DNA of 64,000 bases from Delphinus delphis (GCF_949987515.2 NC_082700.1:36357380-36421379); one strand, 5' to 3'; shown: positions 11,258 to 22,584, counted from the stretch's first letter. Notes: a model not told the origin generated them from the letters alone. Made by a program: numbers and translations.

Positions 11258-11709
11258 TGATTATTGGTTGAATTGTGTCCCCCTCAAATATGTTGAAGTC
11301 TACACTCTAGTACACATGAATGTGATCTTATTTGAAAATAGGGTCTTTTGTAGATGTAATTATATTAATATTAGGTCATTCTGGGATAGGGTGAACCCTA
11401 ATCCAACATACTGGCACCCTTATAAGAACAGAAGAAAAGACATAGATAAAGGAGAATGTCACATGACAATAAAGGAAGGGATTGGAGTTATATGACCACA
11501 TATATGGTTATATATGGCATATATACTATATATTACCAGAGGCTCAGGAAGAGGTATGGAAACAGATTCTTCCTCTGAGTCCCTAGGAAATCATGCCAAC
11601 ATCTTGATTTCAGACTTCTGAACTCCAGAACTGTGAGACAATATATTTCTATTGTTTTAAGCCACCCAGCCTGTGGTACTTTTTGCAGAAGCCTTAGGAA
11701 ATTAACACA
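11258..11709 (+). mobile_element. MLT1-type MaLR LTR
   Basis: MLT1 landmarks appear in order: 'ggttgaattgtgtccccctcaaatatgttgaag', 'gtagatgtaattatattaatattaggtcattctgggatagggtgaaccctaatcc', 'cttataagaacag', 'cttctgaactccagaactgtgagacaatatatttctattgttttaagccacccagcctgtggtactttttgcagaagcc' and 'ttaacaca'. It joins MaLR internal sequence upstream, so it is the 3' LTR. An AT-rich insertion-like tract at 11490-11535 (tatatggttatatatggcatatatac) interrupts the consensus. Confidence 0.88.
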
Positions 11710-12530
11710 AATGCACAGAAACTTCTTGGTGACATAAACTTTCATAAGGTGATCTCCCATCAGGAGCTCAATTATGATAAGCATAAAATCACAATTAGCC
11801 CCTGGAATGGAGAATCCCCCAAAAGAGCTTTAGGTACTTATATATTAGAATCTAGATAACTAGCAGAGGTTGACTGGTATAATGTAACAAGAAAAAACTA
11901 AACATTTTATATTTGCTTTCAGCTTCTCTGTCTACTTTCTTTAGCCAGATGGCTAGGTGTGAATTATGATCCATTTGTGGAGGAATGGTCCCTTTTATTA
12001 GTTAGAAATTTACTAATCCTCATGCAGAAATTGGCAAAATATTTTACATACTTGTATATGACAAAGTAGTAAAAGATATATATATTATTTAACATACAGA
12101 TTTAATATCTTGTATATAAAATTCTTACAGAGGAAGAAGAGTGGGATTTGTAGGATTTTTCAATCCAAAACAAATATCTGAAAAAGTGCAACAATAACTT
12201 TCTCCTCTTGGCAAATGTAATTTTGTCTTTTAGTATCTTAATTGATCAGTCACCTCTTGGATCATTTTAAACAAGATTTTATCCAGTATCACATGACAAG
12301 CAATATTGGTTTAAAAAATAATTAAATGTGAAAAGATTAGTGGTCCTAATCCTAAAACAATAGGATCTCATGGATAGGATCTACTGAAGGGAAACAGCTC
12401 AAATATGTTTTAATTCACATTCCAAAATATATCGAAATTTGCAAAGTTCTTTGCTAACATAAATATATTAAAACACTATTTATGATAGCATTATTTATGT
12501 ATATTTGGTTGGCTCACATTCTGGCTTGAT
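11710..12530. other. Unassigned AT-rich sequence
   Basis: No recognisable repeat or gene. Confidence 0.5.
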
Positions 12531-12534
12531 CATT

Positions 12535-12690
12535 TGCAAGCTCAGAGTGCTTGGCCAAGTTTTAACTACTCTGTGCCAACGTATTTCCATCTTAAAATGG
12601 GAAAATAATAGACTCTATCTTACAGGATGATGTGAACAGTAAATTATTTAATATATGTAAAACGTTTAACATGAGTATTGATAGATTAAC
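12535..12690 (+). repeat. MIR SINE fragment
   Basis: 'ggccaagttttaactactctgtgccaacgtatttccatcttaaaatgggaaaataatagactctatcttacaggatgatgtgaacagtaaattatttaatatatgtaaaacg' parallels the MIR core through the '...atgtaaagcgc' segment. Confidence 0.72.
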
Positions 12691-13660
12691 ATGAAATCAA
12701 TTCCTAAATTTATTAATTCCAAATATTTTAACATACAGTGTTATTAAAAAATCACAAATATATAAAGGATATTTAATATTATTAAAATTATAAATAAAAA
12801 CAACAATATGTATATCAGCACTTAAAAATAATTAAATTATCAACTATGATTTTATTTCCCAAAGATTTTAATTTATTTTTGATGCTACTAATGACAACAG
12901 ATTAAAACCATCATTTTTTTTTGACATTCAAGAGATGCAGAAAATGTTGTACTTAGTTGTAAAACTAAGTCTTTTAACTTAATAACATAATCATATTATT
13001 AGAAACATAGTTACCATGCATTCCTAGTCTATATTATAAATTAAGAATATCATATACTCCTTTTTTTTTTCTTCATTTTTTTACTGGTCTACTCTTGGGG
13101 ACAATCCTGTAAACTCTTAATTGTTCTATTGTAGCGTCAAAGTTCTCCAGAGAAACAAAACCCATAGGCAATAGGATATATTTATCTGCTGTTCCCTTTA
13201 AAATAAAGGTTAAGAACAAAGGGCCTGTATTTTTCAAGGTTCACATAATAATCCTTGTTAAAATGGATTTGTCTTTATTTTTTTTCAGGAAGTCATTGCC
13301 TTTATGGAATAATGGAAGATTATGAATAAAAGTGTGACACCTGTGTAAGGAGTACCAAGGAGTTCAATGTCACATAGTTTGTTTTGTCCTTTGTTCTGAA
13401 GGGAGAGGAGAGGTGCCGAGAGATAAGACCTCCTATTAGTTGAGATAAGATAACAAATACAATTTTTGAACTTAGTGGTTTAGCACAATATCTATTTATT
13501 CTTTGCACACTCTATGTTTTTATCAGAGATTTCTATCACCTATCAAAATGTAAAAATATCAGATGGAAAATATAAGGTAATAAATCAGACAGTATAACTG
13601 GACATAGAAAAATAAAAAAAAGATTCACAAGTGTTGTGACTTTGTTAAATTAACATTTGT
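12691..13660. other. Unassigned AT-rich sequence
   Basis: Contains a poly-T stretch near 13061-13081. I see no gene. 'agttctccagagaaacaaaaccc...aataggatatatt' near 13139-13180 resembles a common old repeat end, but I could not assign it. Confidence 0.5.
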
Positions 13661-13669
13661 TAAGTAGAG

Positions 13670-13687
13670 CCACTGGATATCCAGTGG
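13670..13687. repeat. 18-bp perfect palindrome
   Basis: ccactggatatccagtgg is exactly self-complementary with no spacer. It sits just upstream of the candidate antisense LTR that starts near 13694, and a further short inverted repeat (ttgttcaacaa) follows at 13695-13705. Confidence 0.95.
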
Positions 13688-13693
13688 TGAGCT

Positions 13694-14290
13694 GTTGTTC
13701 AACAAAAGACTTCAAGGGACAGTGAAATAGAGAAGCTTATTTATCATTCACAGGTCCTGGAGGTGGTGCAAGGCAAGCCTGGATGAGCCACATGGAGAAG
13801 TCAAGGCAGGGTGAAGGCAGAGAATATGGCAGGGCACAGGTACATGTCTTTATTAGGGTTGGTGGGGGGAGTGCTCTGGGTTTCCTGGTTAAGGCGATAT
13901 TGGTCAATTCAGACCAAAAAGAGTTGGATTTTGGTAAGTTCCACAGGGGTTTTTTCTAAGGGGCACACAAGAGGAAGACCCTAGGAGGCAGGGGAAAGCA
14001 CTCATCCCAAGGGCTAGCGGGGGAGTCCTATCAGGAGCTTACATTTACTTGTGAGTGTTTTCTAGGCCATGTGTTGGCAGGAGGGGTAGTGTCTGCCCAA
14101 GGCCCCTGCAGGCTGCTTAACCACACAAACGGGTGGCTGGCTACCAAAGCAGCAGTGTTGTGGAGTAGTTTACCTAAACTTGCAAAAACAAGGCACTTAA
14201 CATATAGATTTAGCAGAGGTTTCTCAAAAGGTATAGAGGAAGATAGAGGAAAGACTCAAAGATGATGTTATCATGCTGAATGCCAAGGGG
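13694..14290 (-). mobile_element. Candidate endogenous retroviral LTR, antisense
   Basis: This block is more GC-rich and less repetitive than its surroundings. Read on the minus strand it has a polyadenylation signal (AATAAA; plus-strand TTTATT at 13849-13854) about 150 bp before an end of the form ...ttgaaca, as LTRs do. The plus-strand boundary is near 'tgttgttcaac'. I do not recognise the family and saw no convincing TSD, so both ends are approximate. The plus-strand ORF of 64 codons at 14071-14265 has no recognisable domain. Confidence 0.45.
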
Positions 14291-14629
14291 GTCACTGGGA
14301 AAGAATCGGTCCATCATATAGGGTTGGCAAAAAACTGATTTAGATGTAATTGTGCCTATGCTGAAATACCATATGCATACAATTAAATGGATATCAAAGT
14401 GTCTGTTCTCTTCAAATTATTAGGAGCTTCTATAGTTCAGAGACTATGATTTTTGCATCATAATTACCCTAGGGACTAACACAGGGTCTAATTTTTAGTG
14501 AGGAAATAATTAATAAAGAAATTGGACTTGTATAAAGAACATCACAGGTTATTCAAAAGTCGTGCAAAAAAGAAAGTGGTGTCTGTATATTCAAGTAATA
14601 TTCTTTAGTTGTTAAAAGTACTGTCTATA

Positions 14630-14845
14630 ACATAAAGGATCTGGCTTGAATACTATCTATACCATGCACTTTCAATGAAAATTTATTAAAATTCTCAAGG
14701 CATAGTTTTAACACCTAAAAAATAGGATATTATGATAAAATCTGTTCTCTCTATTATCTCAAGTACTGAATTATAAAGATAATGTATAAAGACACTTAGG
14801 GGCAAAATATAAATTCTCAGTAAATAGATACTAAGTTTTTATACT
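14630..14845 (+). repeat. MIR SINE
   Basis: 'ggatctggcttgaatactatctataccatgcactttcaatgaaaatttattaaaattctcaaggcatagttttaacacctaaaaaataggatattatgataaaatctg...gataatgtataaagacacttaggggcaaaatataaattctcagtaaatag' follows the MIR order. It is ancient and diverged. Confidence 0.68.
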
Positions 14846-14985
14846 GGTCTTTCTTTCCACCTAAAATGTATGAGATCTTAGTCTATTAATGTACATTTTA
14901 TAAATTCTCATCTTATATGCTATAAAAAATAATTCTTATTTATCTTATTACTCTACCTATTTCAAAAACCTTAATTCATCATCAC

Positions 14986-15397
14986 TACAGGGAATAAACA
15001 AACTATGGCATGGTCATTCAGTGTCATACCATATGACAATTAGATGCAGAATTAAAAATATAAGCAAACAAACAGATTTAATGAATTTTTCAAGCATTAC
15101 ATTCAGTGAAAAGAACTAGATATAAATGAGTATATACTGAATGATCCTACTTATATAAACTATTTTATTTAATATAAAGGTCAAAACCAATACAAAACTT
15201 TTCTATTCTATCAGAAGTCAGAATAATGGTTGCTCTTGTGAGTATTAGAGTGCATTTAGGATTCTGGTACTTTTTGTTTCTTGCCTGGATGCTATTTACT
15301 CATATTTGATCACTTTGTGAAAATTAATCGAGCTGTATACTTAAGATTTGTGTATATTGCTATATGTAGGTTATGTTTTATTTAAAAGTTGACATGA
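14986..15397 (+). mobile_element. Old L1 (L1M-type) 3' end
   Basis: Recognisable old L1 tail features appear in order: 'gggaataaacaaactatggcatggtcattcagtg', 'cagtgaaaagaactagatataaatgagtatatactgaatgatcc', 'agaataatggttgctcttgtgag', 'aaaattaatcgagctgtatacttaagatt' and 'ttgacatg'. It is heavily diverged and lacks ORF sequence worth naming. Confidence 0.83.
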
Positions 15398-15410
15398 AAC
15401 ATGAACTTTA

Positions 15411-16595
15411 TAAAATTGTAGTATTGTTAGAAAGTAAACACCAGAGTAAAGAAATCGGAATTCTGTAAGAGGATGGGTTAAGTACATTTCAATAGGGTGT
15501 TAATTTAAATCCTTCAATAGCAGACTGATCCAATTGTATTCTAATATACCTAAGTATCAATGAGCCCACACATTTTAGAATGACCATGTCTATATCAATA
15601 CATTCACTTCTATAAGTTAGTAAGAAGTGGACTAAGAATGCCACCTGCCATATGTGTAAACAAAGGATGTTGCAGCCAACAACCCAGCAGCCACTACAGT
15701 AGAGCAACCCCCCAGGGTGCAACCTGAGGAGACTCAGGATGGAAAACAACAGGATACTAGCCCTAGATAACTGAAGTGAATTTATCAAAGGAATGATTTC
15801 AATGAGCCCAGACCTTTACATCTTCCCATACATAGAAAAGTGCTAAATTAATTAACTTGAAATGTCTGGTTTTCTTTAATTAACAGTAATTCTTTGATGT
15901 TCTGACTACCTAGGTTATGTTACCTAGGTAGTAACATAACCTAGGTAGGAAGGAGGTGGCTCCTTCCTGACCTCTTGGGAGCAGACCCTTGGAGTGACCT
16001 GAGAGTCCTGTCTCCTGGGCTTGAAGTCCTCAGAAAATCAAATGAATAAGACATAACTTTCAACTTTTAAGTTGTACTTTTTTTTCAGTTGACATTTGTC
16101 CAGAAAAATTAAAAGTCTTTTCAAACTCAGAAATTCATTAGTGAGGAAGATAATACGACTAGAATCTTCTTTATTGCTTTTGGATGAAAATGACATTTTT
16201 TTGCATTGTCCCAAATGACTTTTGTCCCATATGTTCCTGTGGGCTCATGAATTTTTCTTCTCAGTTAGTTAGTTCAAAGATCCTTAATTTTATTCTTTTC
16301 CTGATGTAATCTGTTGAGATGACTCATCTTAACCAACAATTCTGTCCTGAAATATCCAAACTTGCCAAAATATGCTGAAGTCACCCATCAGCTGCTGGGA
16401 TGTTGTCATAAAACCACCAAAGCATAATGCTTTTCAATACTTTTTTCTCTGCTTCATTCATAGCCTGATTTACTCTATGCTCATAAAATGTGTAATATTC
16501 CTAATTCAATGTTCTTACTCCCAGAGCAGTTTATAAAAGGAAGATACCTCTCTTCATTACCTGCTTCTACTACATAGTTTAAAAGTAAGTGTTGT
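15411..16595. other. Unassigned sequence with palindrome
   Basis: Apart from the inverted repeat at 15906-15948, I recognise no repeat or gene. A 99-codon minus-strand ORF at 15489-15788 shows no domain, and I regard it as chance. Confidence 0.5.
15906..15948. repeat. 17-bp perfect inverted repeat with 9-nt spacer
   Basis: The left arm ctacctaggttatgtta (15906-15922) and the right arm taacataacctaggtag (15932-15948) are exact reverse complements. The spacer cctaggtag repeats the CCTAGG core, so CCTAGG occurs three times in 43 bp. The structure can form a stable hairpin or cruciform. No transposon signature surrounds it. Confidence 0.95.
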
Positions 16596-16599
16596 TTTT

Positions 16600-17043
16600 A
16601 ATGAGGTGGATGGACCTAGAGTCTGTCATACAGAGTGAAGTAAGTCAGAAAGAGTAAAACAAATACCGTATGCTAATGTACATATATGGAATCTAAAAAA
16701 ATGGTACTGATGAACCTAGTGGCAGGGCAGGAATGAAGACACAGGCATAGAGAATGGACTTGAGGACACGGGGTAGGGGAGGAAGGGGAAGGTGGGACGA
16801 AGTGAGACAGTCGTATTGACATATATACACGACTAAATGTAAAATGGATGGCTAGTGGGAAGCAGCTGTATAGCACAGGGAGATCTTCTCGATGCTTTGT
16901 GACAACCTAGAGAGGTGGGATAGAGAGGGTGGGAAGGAGGCTCAAGAGGGAGGGGATATGGGGATATATGTATACATATAGCTGATTCATTTTGTGATAA
17001 GTAGAAACTAACACAACATTGTGAAGTAATTATACTCCAATAA

Positions 17044-17044
<1 letters not shown>
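16600..17044 (+). mobile_element. 5'-truncated L1, 3' end
   Basis: Same L1 3' region as at 5600-6060: 'atggacctagagtctgtcatacagagtgaagtaagtcagaaagag', a G-rich segment, 'gctgattcattttgtgataag' and 'attatactccaataaag'. Its A-tail has been replaced by a long (TA)n run. Clear TSDs are not evident. Confidence 0.9.

Positions 17045-17045
<1 letters not shown>

Positions 17046-17094
<49 letters not shown>
17046..17094. repeat. (TA)n microsatellite, about 24 units
   Basis: An uninterrupted AT dinucleotide run directly follows the L1 terminus. It probably grew from the L1 tail. Its length and purity make length polymorphism and sequencing error both likely. Confidence 0.95.
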
Positions 17095-17098
<4 letters not shown>

Positions 17099-17535
17099 GT
17101 TTATTATGCTCGCAGTGAGCTATGGAGATTTAGTAGAGCAACCCTTTTGGTATCACTTGCTCTTCATGTGATTCCTAGATTCTGAAGTCATAACATGAAA
17201 TCACAAGCTGGGCTGGTGTTTCTTATTGGGAGGCCACACATTGTATCAATCATTCCAGGCTGAAAGCATTGATCATATTATGGATAAAATACTTGTGTTT
17301 ATTTGTCTCTGACTTTATAATGAGTTATCTGTTGGGTACCTCTTAGGTCATACCATTTACACAATCTCTTTTTTATTTAAATGTTGATAAATTGAATTAA
17401 TTATCATCTCAGTTGTCTTCTCAGAGTACCCATTTTCTTTCCTTTTCTTTTCTGTTGCCTCTTTAATTTTTTAGGCACCTTTATTATCTATTTTCATGTG
17501 TGGTAAGTTAGAAATTTATACCTTGATATAAGTCT
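17095..17535. other. Unassigned sequence
   Basis: Nothing recognisable. Confidence 0.5.
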
Positions 17536-17539
17536 TCTG

Positions 17540-17785
17540 GGTTGAAATCTTAATCACATCATTTCATAATCAAAATATCAGTAACTTTTTTAATGTGTCT
17601 ATGTCTCAGTAGCCTTATCTATAAATGAAAGATAAAAATTATATTAACCATTATATATGTATACCTAATATATCTATATATTTAATTATCGTAGGTGTAA
17701 TTGTAACTTTGATAGTACTAGCAAATGTCCTAAGGCAATGACTGGTTTATAATAAACAGTCAGTAAATATAAGGTAGTATTATTA
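17540..17785 (+). repeat. Diverged MIR SINE
   Basis: 'gggttgaaatcttaatcacatcatttcataatc...tcagtagccttatctataaatgaaagataaaaattatattaacc...tgactggtttataataaacagtcagtaaatataagg' follows MIR order, with an AT-rich insertion in the middle. Confidence 0.55.
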
Positions 17786-17794
17786 ATTTCTCAT

Positions 17795-19600
17795 TTGATT
17801 AGCCAATTTGGATGTCCTCCTCTGGCTAACTTACTTCCTCCCTTAATTCTGTAATAAGTATCACAATATCCTTGGTTTTATTGTGCCTTTCAAAACAGAA
17901 AAAGCTTAGACATTTATGGTGAAATAAATGAAAATCAAGCCATCCACAGGAGTTGAGTTTAAGTCTCTGCTGCTACGAGAGTGGTATTTGATATATGTTT
18001 TGAAATATATGGCTAAATTCATTGAGTAAAGGGATAAGGAAACTTCCTTTCCAGACCCTTCATCTATTTCTTTGCCTTCTGGTCAAGAGAAGATCATAGC
18101 TTTACAGTATTTCCTGACTCTCTGCTTTTATGCTTTATTCTGGATGTTGTTCCTCCTTAGGAAGCTCTAGCTTATAAGCTAAATGCTCTTTTTCAGTGTG
18201 TTGTTCCTAAAACTACTGCTCAAGTCACAGAAGAAAAGAGGAGAAAAGATAAAATGTATATATATATATATTATATATATTTTTTGGATAGAAAAAATAT
18301 GCAACAATACCAGGGCAAAATATTTTCTCTACTTTTATCTGAAGATTTTTTCTATAGTAAAATAATGAGCATATAAGCCATAAAACTTTTAATTTCTGGC
18401 TGTTCATTTGTCTACCACATGCTTGTATTTGCTTTCCTCTATGATTCAATTACCCCACTCCAGCCAGATGGCTTATCTACATCATTACTAATATGTGACA
18501 TCTTTGTGTATTATCACAATTAATTTTTTGCCCTTAGGCCTTTATTTACCTGCCTTAGCATGTCATAAACTTTATAAAAATAAAAACGTAATAATCTGAT
18601 TATATTAACTAACTTTATGCCAAATTAGAGTATGTATAAAGGACAGTCTTCTAATTCCTGGATATGTGTCCATATCAGTAAAATAAATAGCATGAATGGT
18701 AAGCCTGCATTGTTAAAACAAAATGTTTAGTGATTCAGTTTCCTAGAGTCCATTTTTAATATTGCTTAGTTGCCATCACTACAAATATTACATGATCCTG
18801 ATTCCAAAAGATGTGAAAATAATGTTCCTCATAATATCCTGATCATGATATCTATGTTGCAATAATGGAAAAGACCAGGAGACATGTTATTATAAAATAA
18901 AAGCTGCTGCCAAACTGTGTGACTAAGACATAAATGGTCAGATACATTTGAAAACCTACTGAAATAATGGTTATTTCTTAGCAAAAATAGCATTTAATTG
19001 TACTATATCTTAATATTTAATTGCACAAACTCCATTGGAAAGAGGTACATTTAACTTCACATACCTTACTTTCATTCACGATACTGTTTATCTATATCGT
19101 TGTTGTTTACTGATATGCCTCAGTTATAAGAGAAGGTCAGACAGTCCTCCTCAGGACATTTCAACCTCTGGCAACAATTTTTATTTGCTGATAATAAATG
19201 TACTTTATATTTCTGCATTGTTATTTTATGTAATAATGTCAAGGACAAACATTCTGAAGCATGTCTAATAACACTGAGATCCATTTTCTTTCCACTACAA
19301 TTCAGTACCCCATTAAATTTAAAGATAATTGAACAATTCTTTAGCTTGGTAGGGAGTATTAGATTTTCTTCAAAAGCTTTTATTTTCATTTTCTAATCAT
19401 CCTCATTCTTCTTAGTTTGGAGAATGTCTTTGCCCAGAATAACATGAGGTATGAGAGAAGAGTCTGGTGGAAGAAAATATCATATTACAGTTTCTATGCT
19501 ATCCTTATTCTTGATTCTACTGAAGCAATAAACAAGTATACTGATTCTGAATATAGATAACTAATGAATTAAATGAGAAATGTTGTAGTAATTTTGAATA
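17795..19600. other. Unassigned AT-rich sequence
   Basis: Includes a short (TA)n tract at about 18255-18281. No gene or clear repeat family. Overlapping ORFs on both strands (18183-18449 and 19035-19389) have low-complexity composition and no domains. Confidence 0.5.
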
Positions 19601-19607
19601 GGCAATC

Positions 19608-20003
19608 TGTTAAAAAAAAAAAAAAAAAAGGCCCAAAATGGAGTTACTTATTCTAAACCCCATGTAACCAAACCAAGACTAAACTTAATTACAGTTTCAA
19701 CTCCCCCAGAAATGGAATCTTAAACCAGTCAGCCAAGAATTACCTGATCAGCACTATTACAAAATCTGCCTGGTAGACTTCTGACATTCCCTGAAGGAAA
19801 GTAACCTTGCAATAACCAAACCACTTTTTGGCCTAGTATAACCTCCTTGTTCCTGTTGCCTTCTGGCTATAAAAGTCTTTCATTTTGTACAGCTCCTCAG
19901 AACTCCCTTCTCTCTGCTAGATTGTATGCTGCCTGATTCATGAGTCATTGAATAAAGCCAATAAGATCTTTAAAATTTACTTAGTTTAATTCTGGTTTTA
20001 ACA
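19608..20003 (+). mobile_element. Solo endogenous retroviral LTR (ERV1-like)
   Basis: The 396-bp unit begins tgttaaaa and ends ttttaaca, an exact 8-bp terminal inverted repeat with the canonical TG...CA. Near the 5' end is a poly-A run. A TATA box (ctataaaag) is near 19868. The polyadenylation signal AATAAA at 19951-19956 is followed by a short U5-like segment. The flanking four bases (aatc and aacc) differ at one position, consistent with a 4-bp duplication of gammaretroviral type. No internal viral sequence flanks it, so it is a recombined solo LTR. Any promoter activity is inferred only. Confidence 0.85.
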
Positions 20004-20580
20004 AACCTATATGTTATATTCTTGTTAAAATATCTCCTTATGGTGTAAACCATTTTTAAGAAGTCACTTAGAGAATGTACAAGAATAAATCCCTAATAGC
20101 TACCCACCTGTAAATAAGCCAAAATTATTCACTCCTGTGCTTCTTTGTAACAGGTCAGTAGACTGTAATATTTCCAATGATAAAACCTGTGCATTTGCTT
20201 GTCCATCATTGCATCCACATAGTAGTCTCTCAAAGGTATTTTTTGAACAAATAAGTTCATACTCATGTATGGAATTCTTTTGGGGAATGTTTCACTTTCT
20301 CATATGTATTTTATTCTTTTTTGAACTTTTAAAAATTATAGTGGAATATAACCATTTTCTCTCATCTTTATTGAAAATACTTTCTTCCTTCCTAATATGA
20401 TCTTATAACTTTCTTTACAGGATTTATTTTGCCATACAATTTTTTAAACCATTTTTAATGCCTTCAGACATTTTAGAGTCTTATCTTATGGATTAATATT
20501 TCATTCCATAGAAACTATTTCCCCACACCCAGCTTATAAAACTTAACAATTTTTGTACATTTTCAAGTATTATTGTTTTA
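20004..20580. other. Unassigned sequence
   Basis: No recognised repeat. The 87-codon ORF at 20137-20400 has no recognisable domain. Confidence 0.5.
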
Positions 20581-20584
20581 TGTA

Positions 20585-20779
20585 GAATCTGAGGTCAGAC
20601 ACTGAGGTGTCAGATTTCCTGAGTTTGAATACCAACTCCACTACTTATTGGTCATGTAGTCTCATTCAAGTTATTTAACCTATCTAATCCTCAGTTTTCT
20701 TATCTCTAAAAGGAAGGTAATAACAATTTCACAAGTGGTTATGAAGAATACACCAGTAAATATATAGAGGGAGCTTTGA
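20585..20779 (+). repeat. MIR SINE
   Basis: Clear MIR core: 'gaatctgaggtcagacactgaggtgtcagatttcctgagtttgaataccaactccactacttattggtcatgtagtctcattcaagttatttaacctatctaatcctcagttttcttatctctaaaaggaaggtaataac'. Confidence 0.9.
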
Positions 20780-20984
20780 AGAATGACTTGTTCGTAGTAA
20801 TCACCAATAAATGTCAAATATTCCTTTCACATGCATATTTTAATCTTTATTTGAATATGTTGTTCAGTTTAAGAAGAGCTCTAGAGTTATGTGTTTGTTT
20901 TAATAGACTTTCAAGTCCTTTAACATGTTTGTTGGAATTGTCCATCCTACTTCCAAAGATTTAAAAGTTCTCTTTTTTCAAATC

Positions 20985-21425
20985 TAAAATCCCATATATA
21001 GATGTGTCTGTTTCTGCTTCTTGACGTTATTCCATTGATCCATTTATTGATATGCCATTTATGCACAGTTTTAATTACTTTAAGCATAATAAATCTTGGT
21101 ACCTAGATGTGTAAGTCATACATCATTCCCAAGTATTCTTTCTCTTTCTCTCTCCCTCTCTTTTTCCCTTACCAAAATAAGTTTCCTAAGAGTTTTCTTC
21201 AAGATAAAATTTAGAAATAATTTAAAAAACACTGGAATTTCAACAGAAAGTTATGTGGTTTATAAACCAATTTAGAGAGAATTGTCAACTTTACAATATT
21301 GACTCATTCAGAGCACAAATATTCCCTGTATTTTATTGACCCATGTCTTCTTTCATATATTCTGGTAAAAATGTCATTGCTTTCTTAGTATGTATTCTGG
21401 TACATTCAAAAAATAAATTTATATT
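20985..21425 (-). mobile_element. Old L1 ORF2 fragment, antisense
   Basis: Antisense to L1 ORF2 in its second half: 'gtgtctgtttct...ttattccattgatccatttattgatatgcc...cacagttttaattactttaa', then 'ggaatttcaacagaaagttatgtggtttataaaccaatttagagagaattgtcaactttacaatattgactcattc'. No open frame survives. A CT-rich tract at 21135-21170 sits inside it. Confidence 0.72.
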
Positions 21426-22475
21426 TTAGTTACTATTTTAATAGGATACATTAAGACAGTAAATTAATTTCAATAAACTGATCTTAAAATAAAAGGAAAC
21501 TTAATGTCTACATTGACCATCACCTAAAATTCATGCCACCTTCATAGATATAAACACTATCCTCATTGCAGTATGCACACACACACACACACACATACAC
21601 ACACCTACATCTATGTATTTTTCAAGTGTGTGTGGTTCTATAATGCAAATATTGTTCTATAACTTATTTTTCACTTAACTAATTATCTAACTCATTTATT
21701 AGCCTTTGCATACTATGGATGAGCTGCTCTTTTTAAAGTAATTATTAAGAGAATTCAACTTGTTCTGGGTAAATATGCCTAAATTTTCTCCTGGCAACTA
21801 GCCCGCCTCAAATCACAGTTAATGTGTTTTACATCTAGTTATCTGCCCCTGGATCTATACTCAGGCATACGATGAGGCAGTCAGAATGTCATACAACTTT
21901 GTCTCAAATGTTCAGGATCTTTCATGTGCAATGAGACCAATACTGAGATCACAGAAAGAAGTATTTGTTCTACTAGTGAGAGAGATCTAATTGAAGAATA
22001 ACAGAAATGATTAAATTTGGGATCTTAATATCTTAGTAGACTGTTTCTTATCTGTATTTTCTTACACTTATTCTTGTCTGTTAGTCTCATAATCACACAT
22101 ATATGATAAATGGAAATCACTTATAGAGTCTATGTCTAAAATAAATGCAAAACTCCCCTGAAATTTTCAAGATCTACTGAGGTAATGCAGTGTATGGAAG
22201 CTTAAAGATATTGTTAAACTTAAAACACAACCTAGGTTGTTAACTCCTAGTCTAGCATAATGAAAATAAAAATTAATTTCATAGATTAAAAATCAGTTCT
22301 TAAAACACTATTATAATTGTGGCTATTGATATTATTAATTATAATTCAGGTGCTGTCCTGTGTAAATAATTTTACTAGAATGCAAGTCAAGTATGAAAGG
22401 CCATAAGAAGGACTACATGCACTACCAAAAATGAAAATGTTTTATGTTGTTTCTGGTATGTTCTTAGTCAAGGCA
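21426..22475. other. Unassigned sequence with a (CA)n tract
   Basis: A (CA)n microsatellite of about 30 bp is at 21575-21606. The rest shows no recognisable gene or repeat, although 21640-21760 vaguely resembles an antisense L1 3'UTR. Confidence 0.5.
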
Positions 22476-22478
22476 AGA

Positions 22479-22525
<47 letters not shown>

Positions 22526-22535
22526 GTGTGTGTGT
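22479..22535. repeat. (TATC)n tetranucleotide microsatellite plus (GT)n
   Basis: About eleven uninterrupted TATC/GATA-class repeats (22479-22525) are followed by five GT units. The purity suggests a currently unstable, probably polymorphic locus. Confidence 0.95.
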
Positions 22536-22584
22536 AAGTAAAGTGAAAATACAAAAACAATATCCAATCAAAACTTGTACTGGA

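Noticed and set aside
13855..13882. Possible G-quadruplex (gggttggtggggggagtgctctggg)
   Set aside because: Loop lengths are plausible, but the runs are uneven and it sits inside a candidate LTR without other support. Too weak to list.
15489..15788. 99-codon minus-strand ORF
   Set aside because: No domain and no codon-usage support. It is isolated in noncoding sequence.
22479..22535. Possible CRISPR-like periodicity
   Set aside because: It is a tetranucleotide microsatellite. The window is mammalian, with no spacer/repeat structure anywhere.
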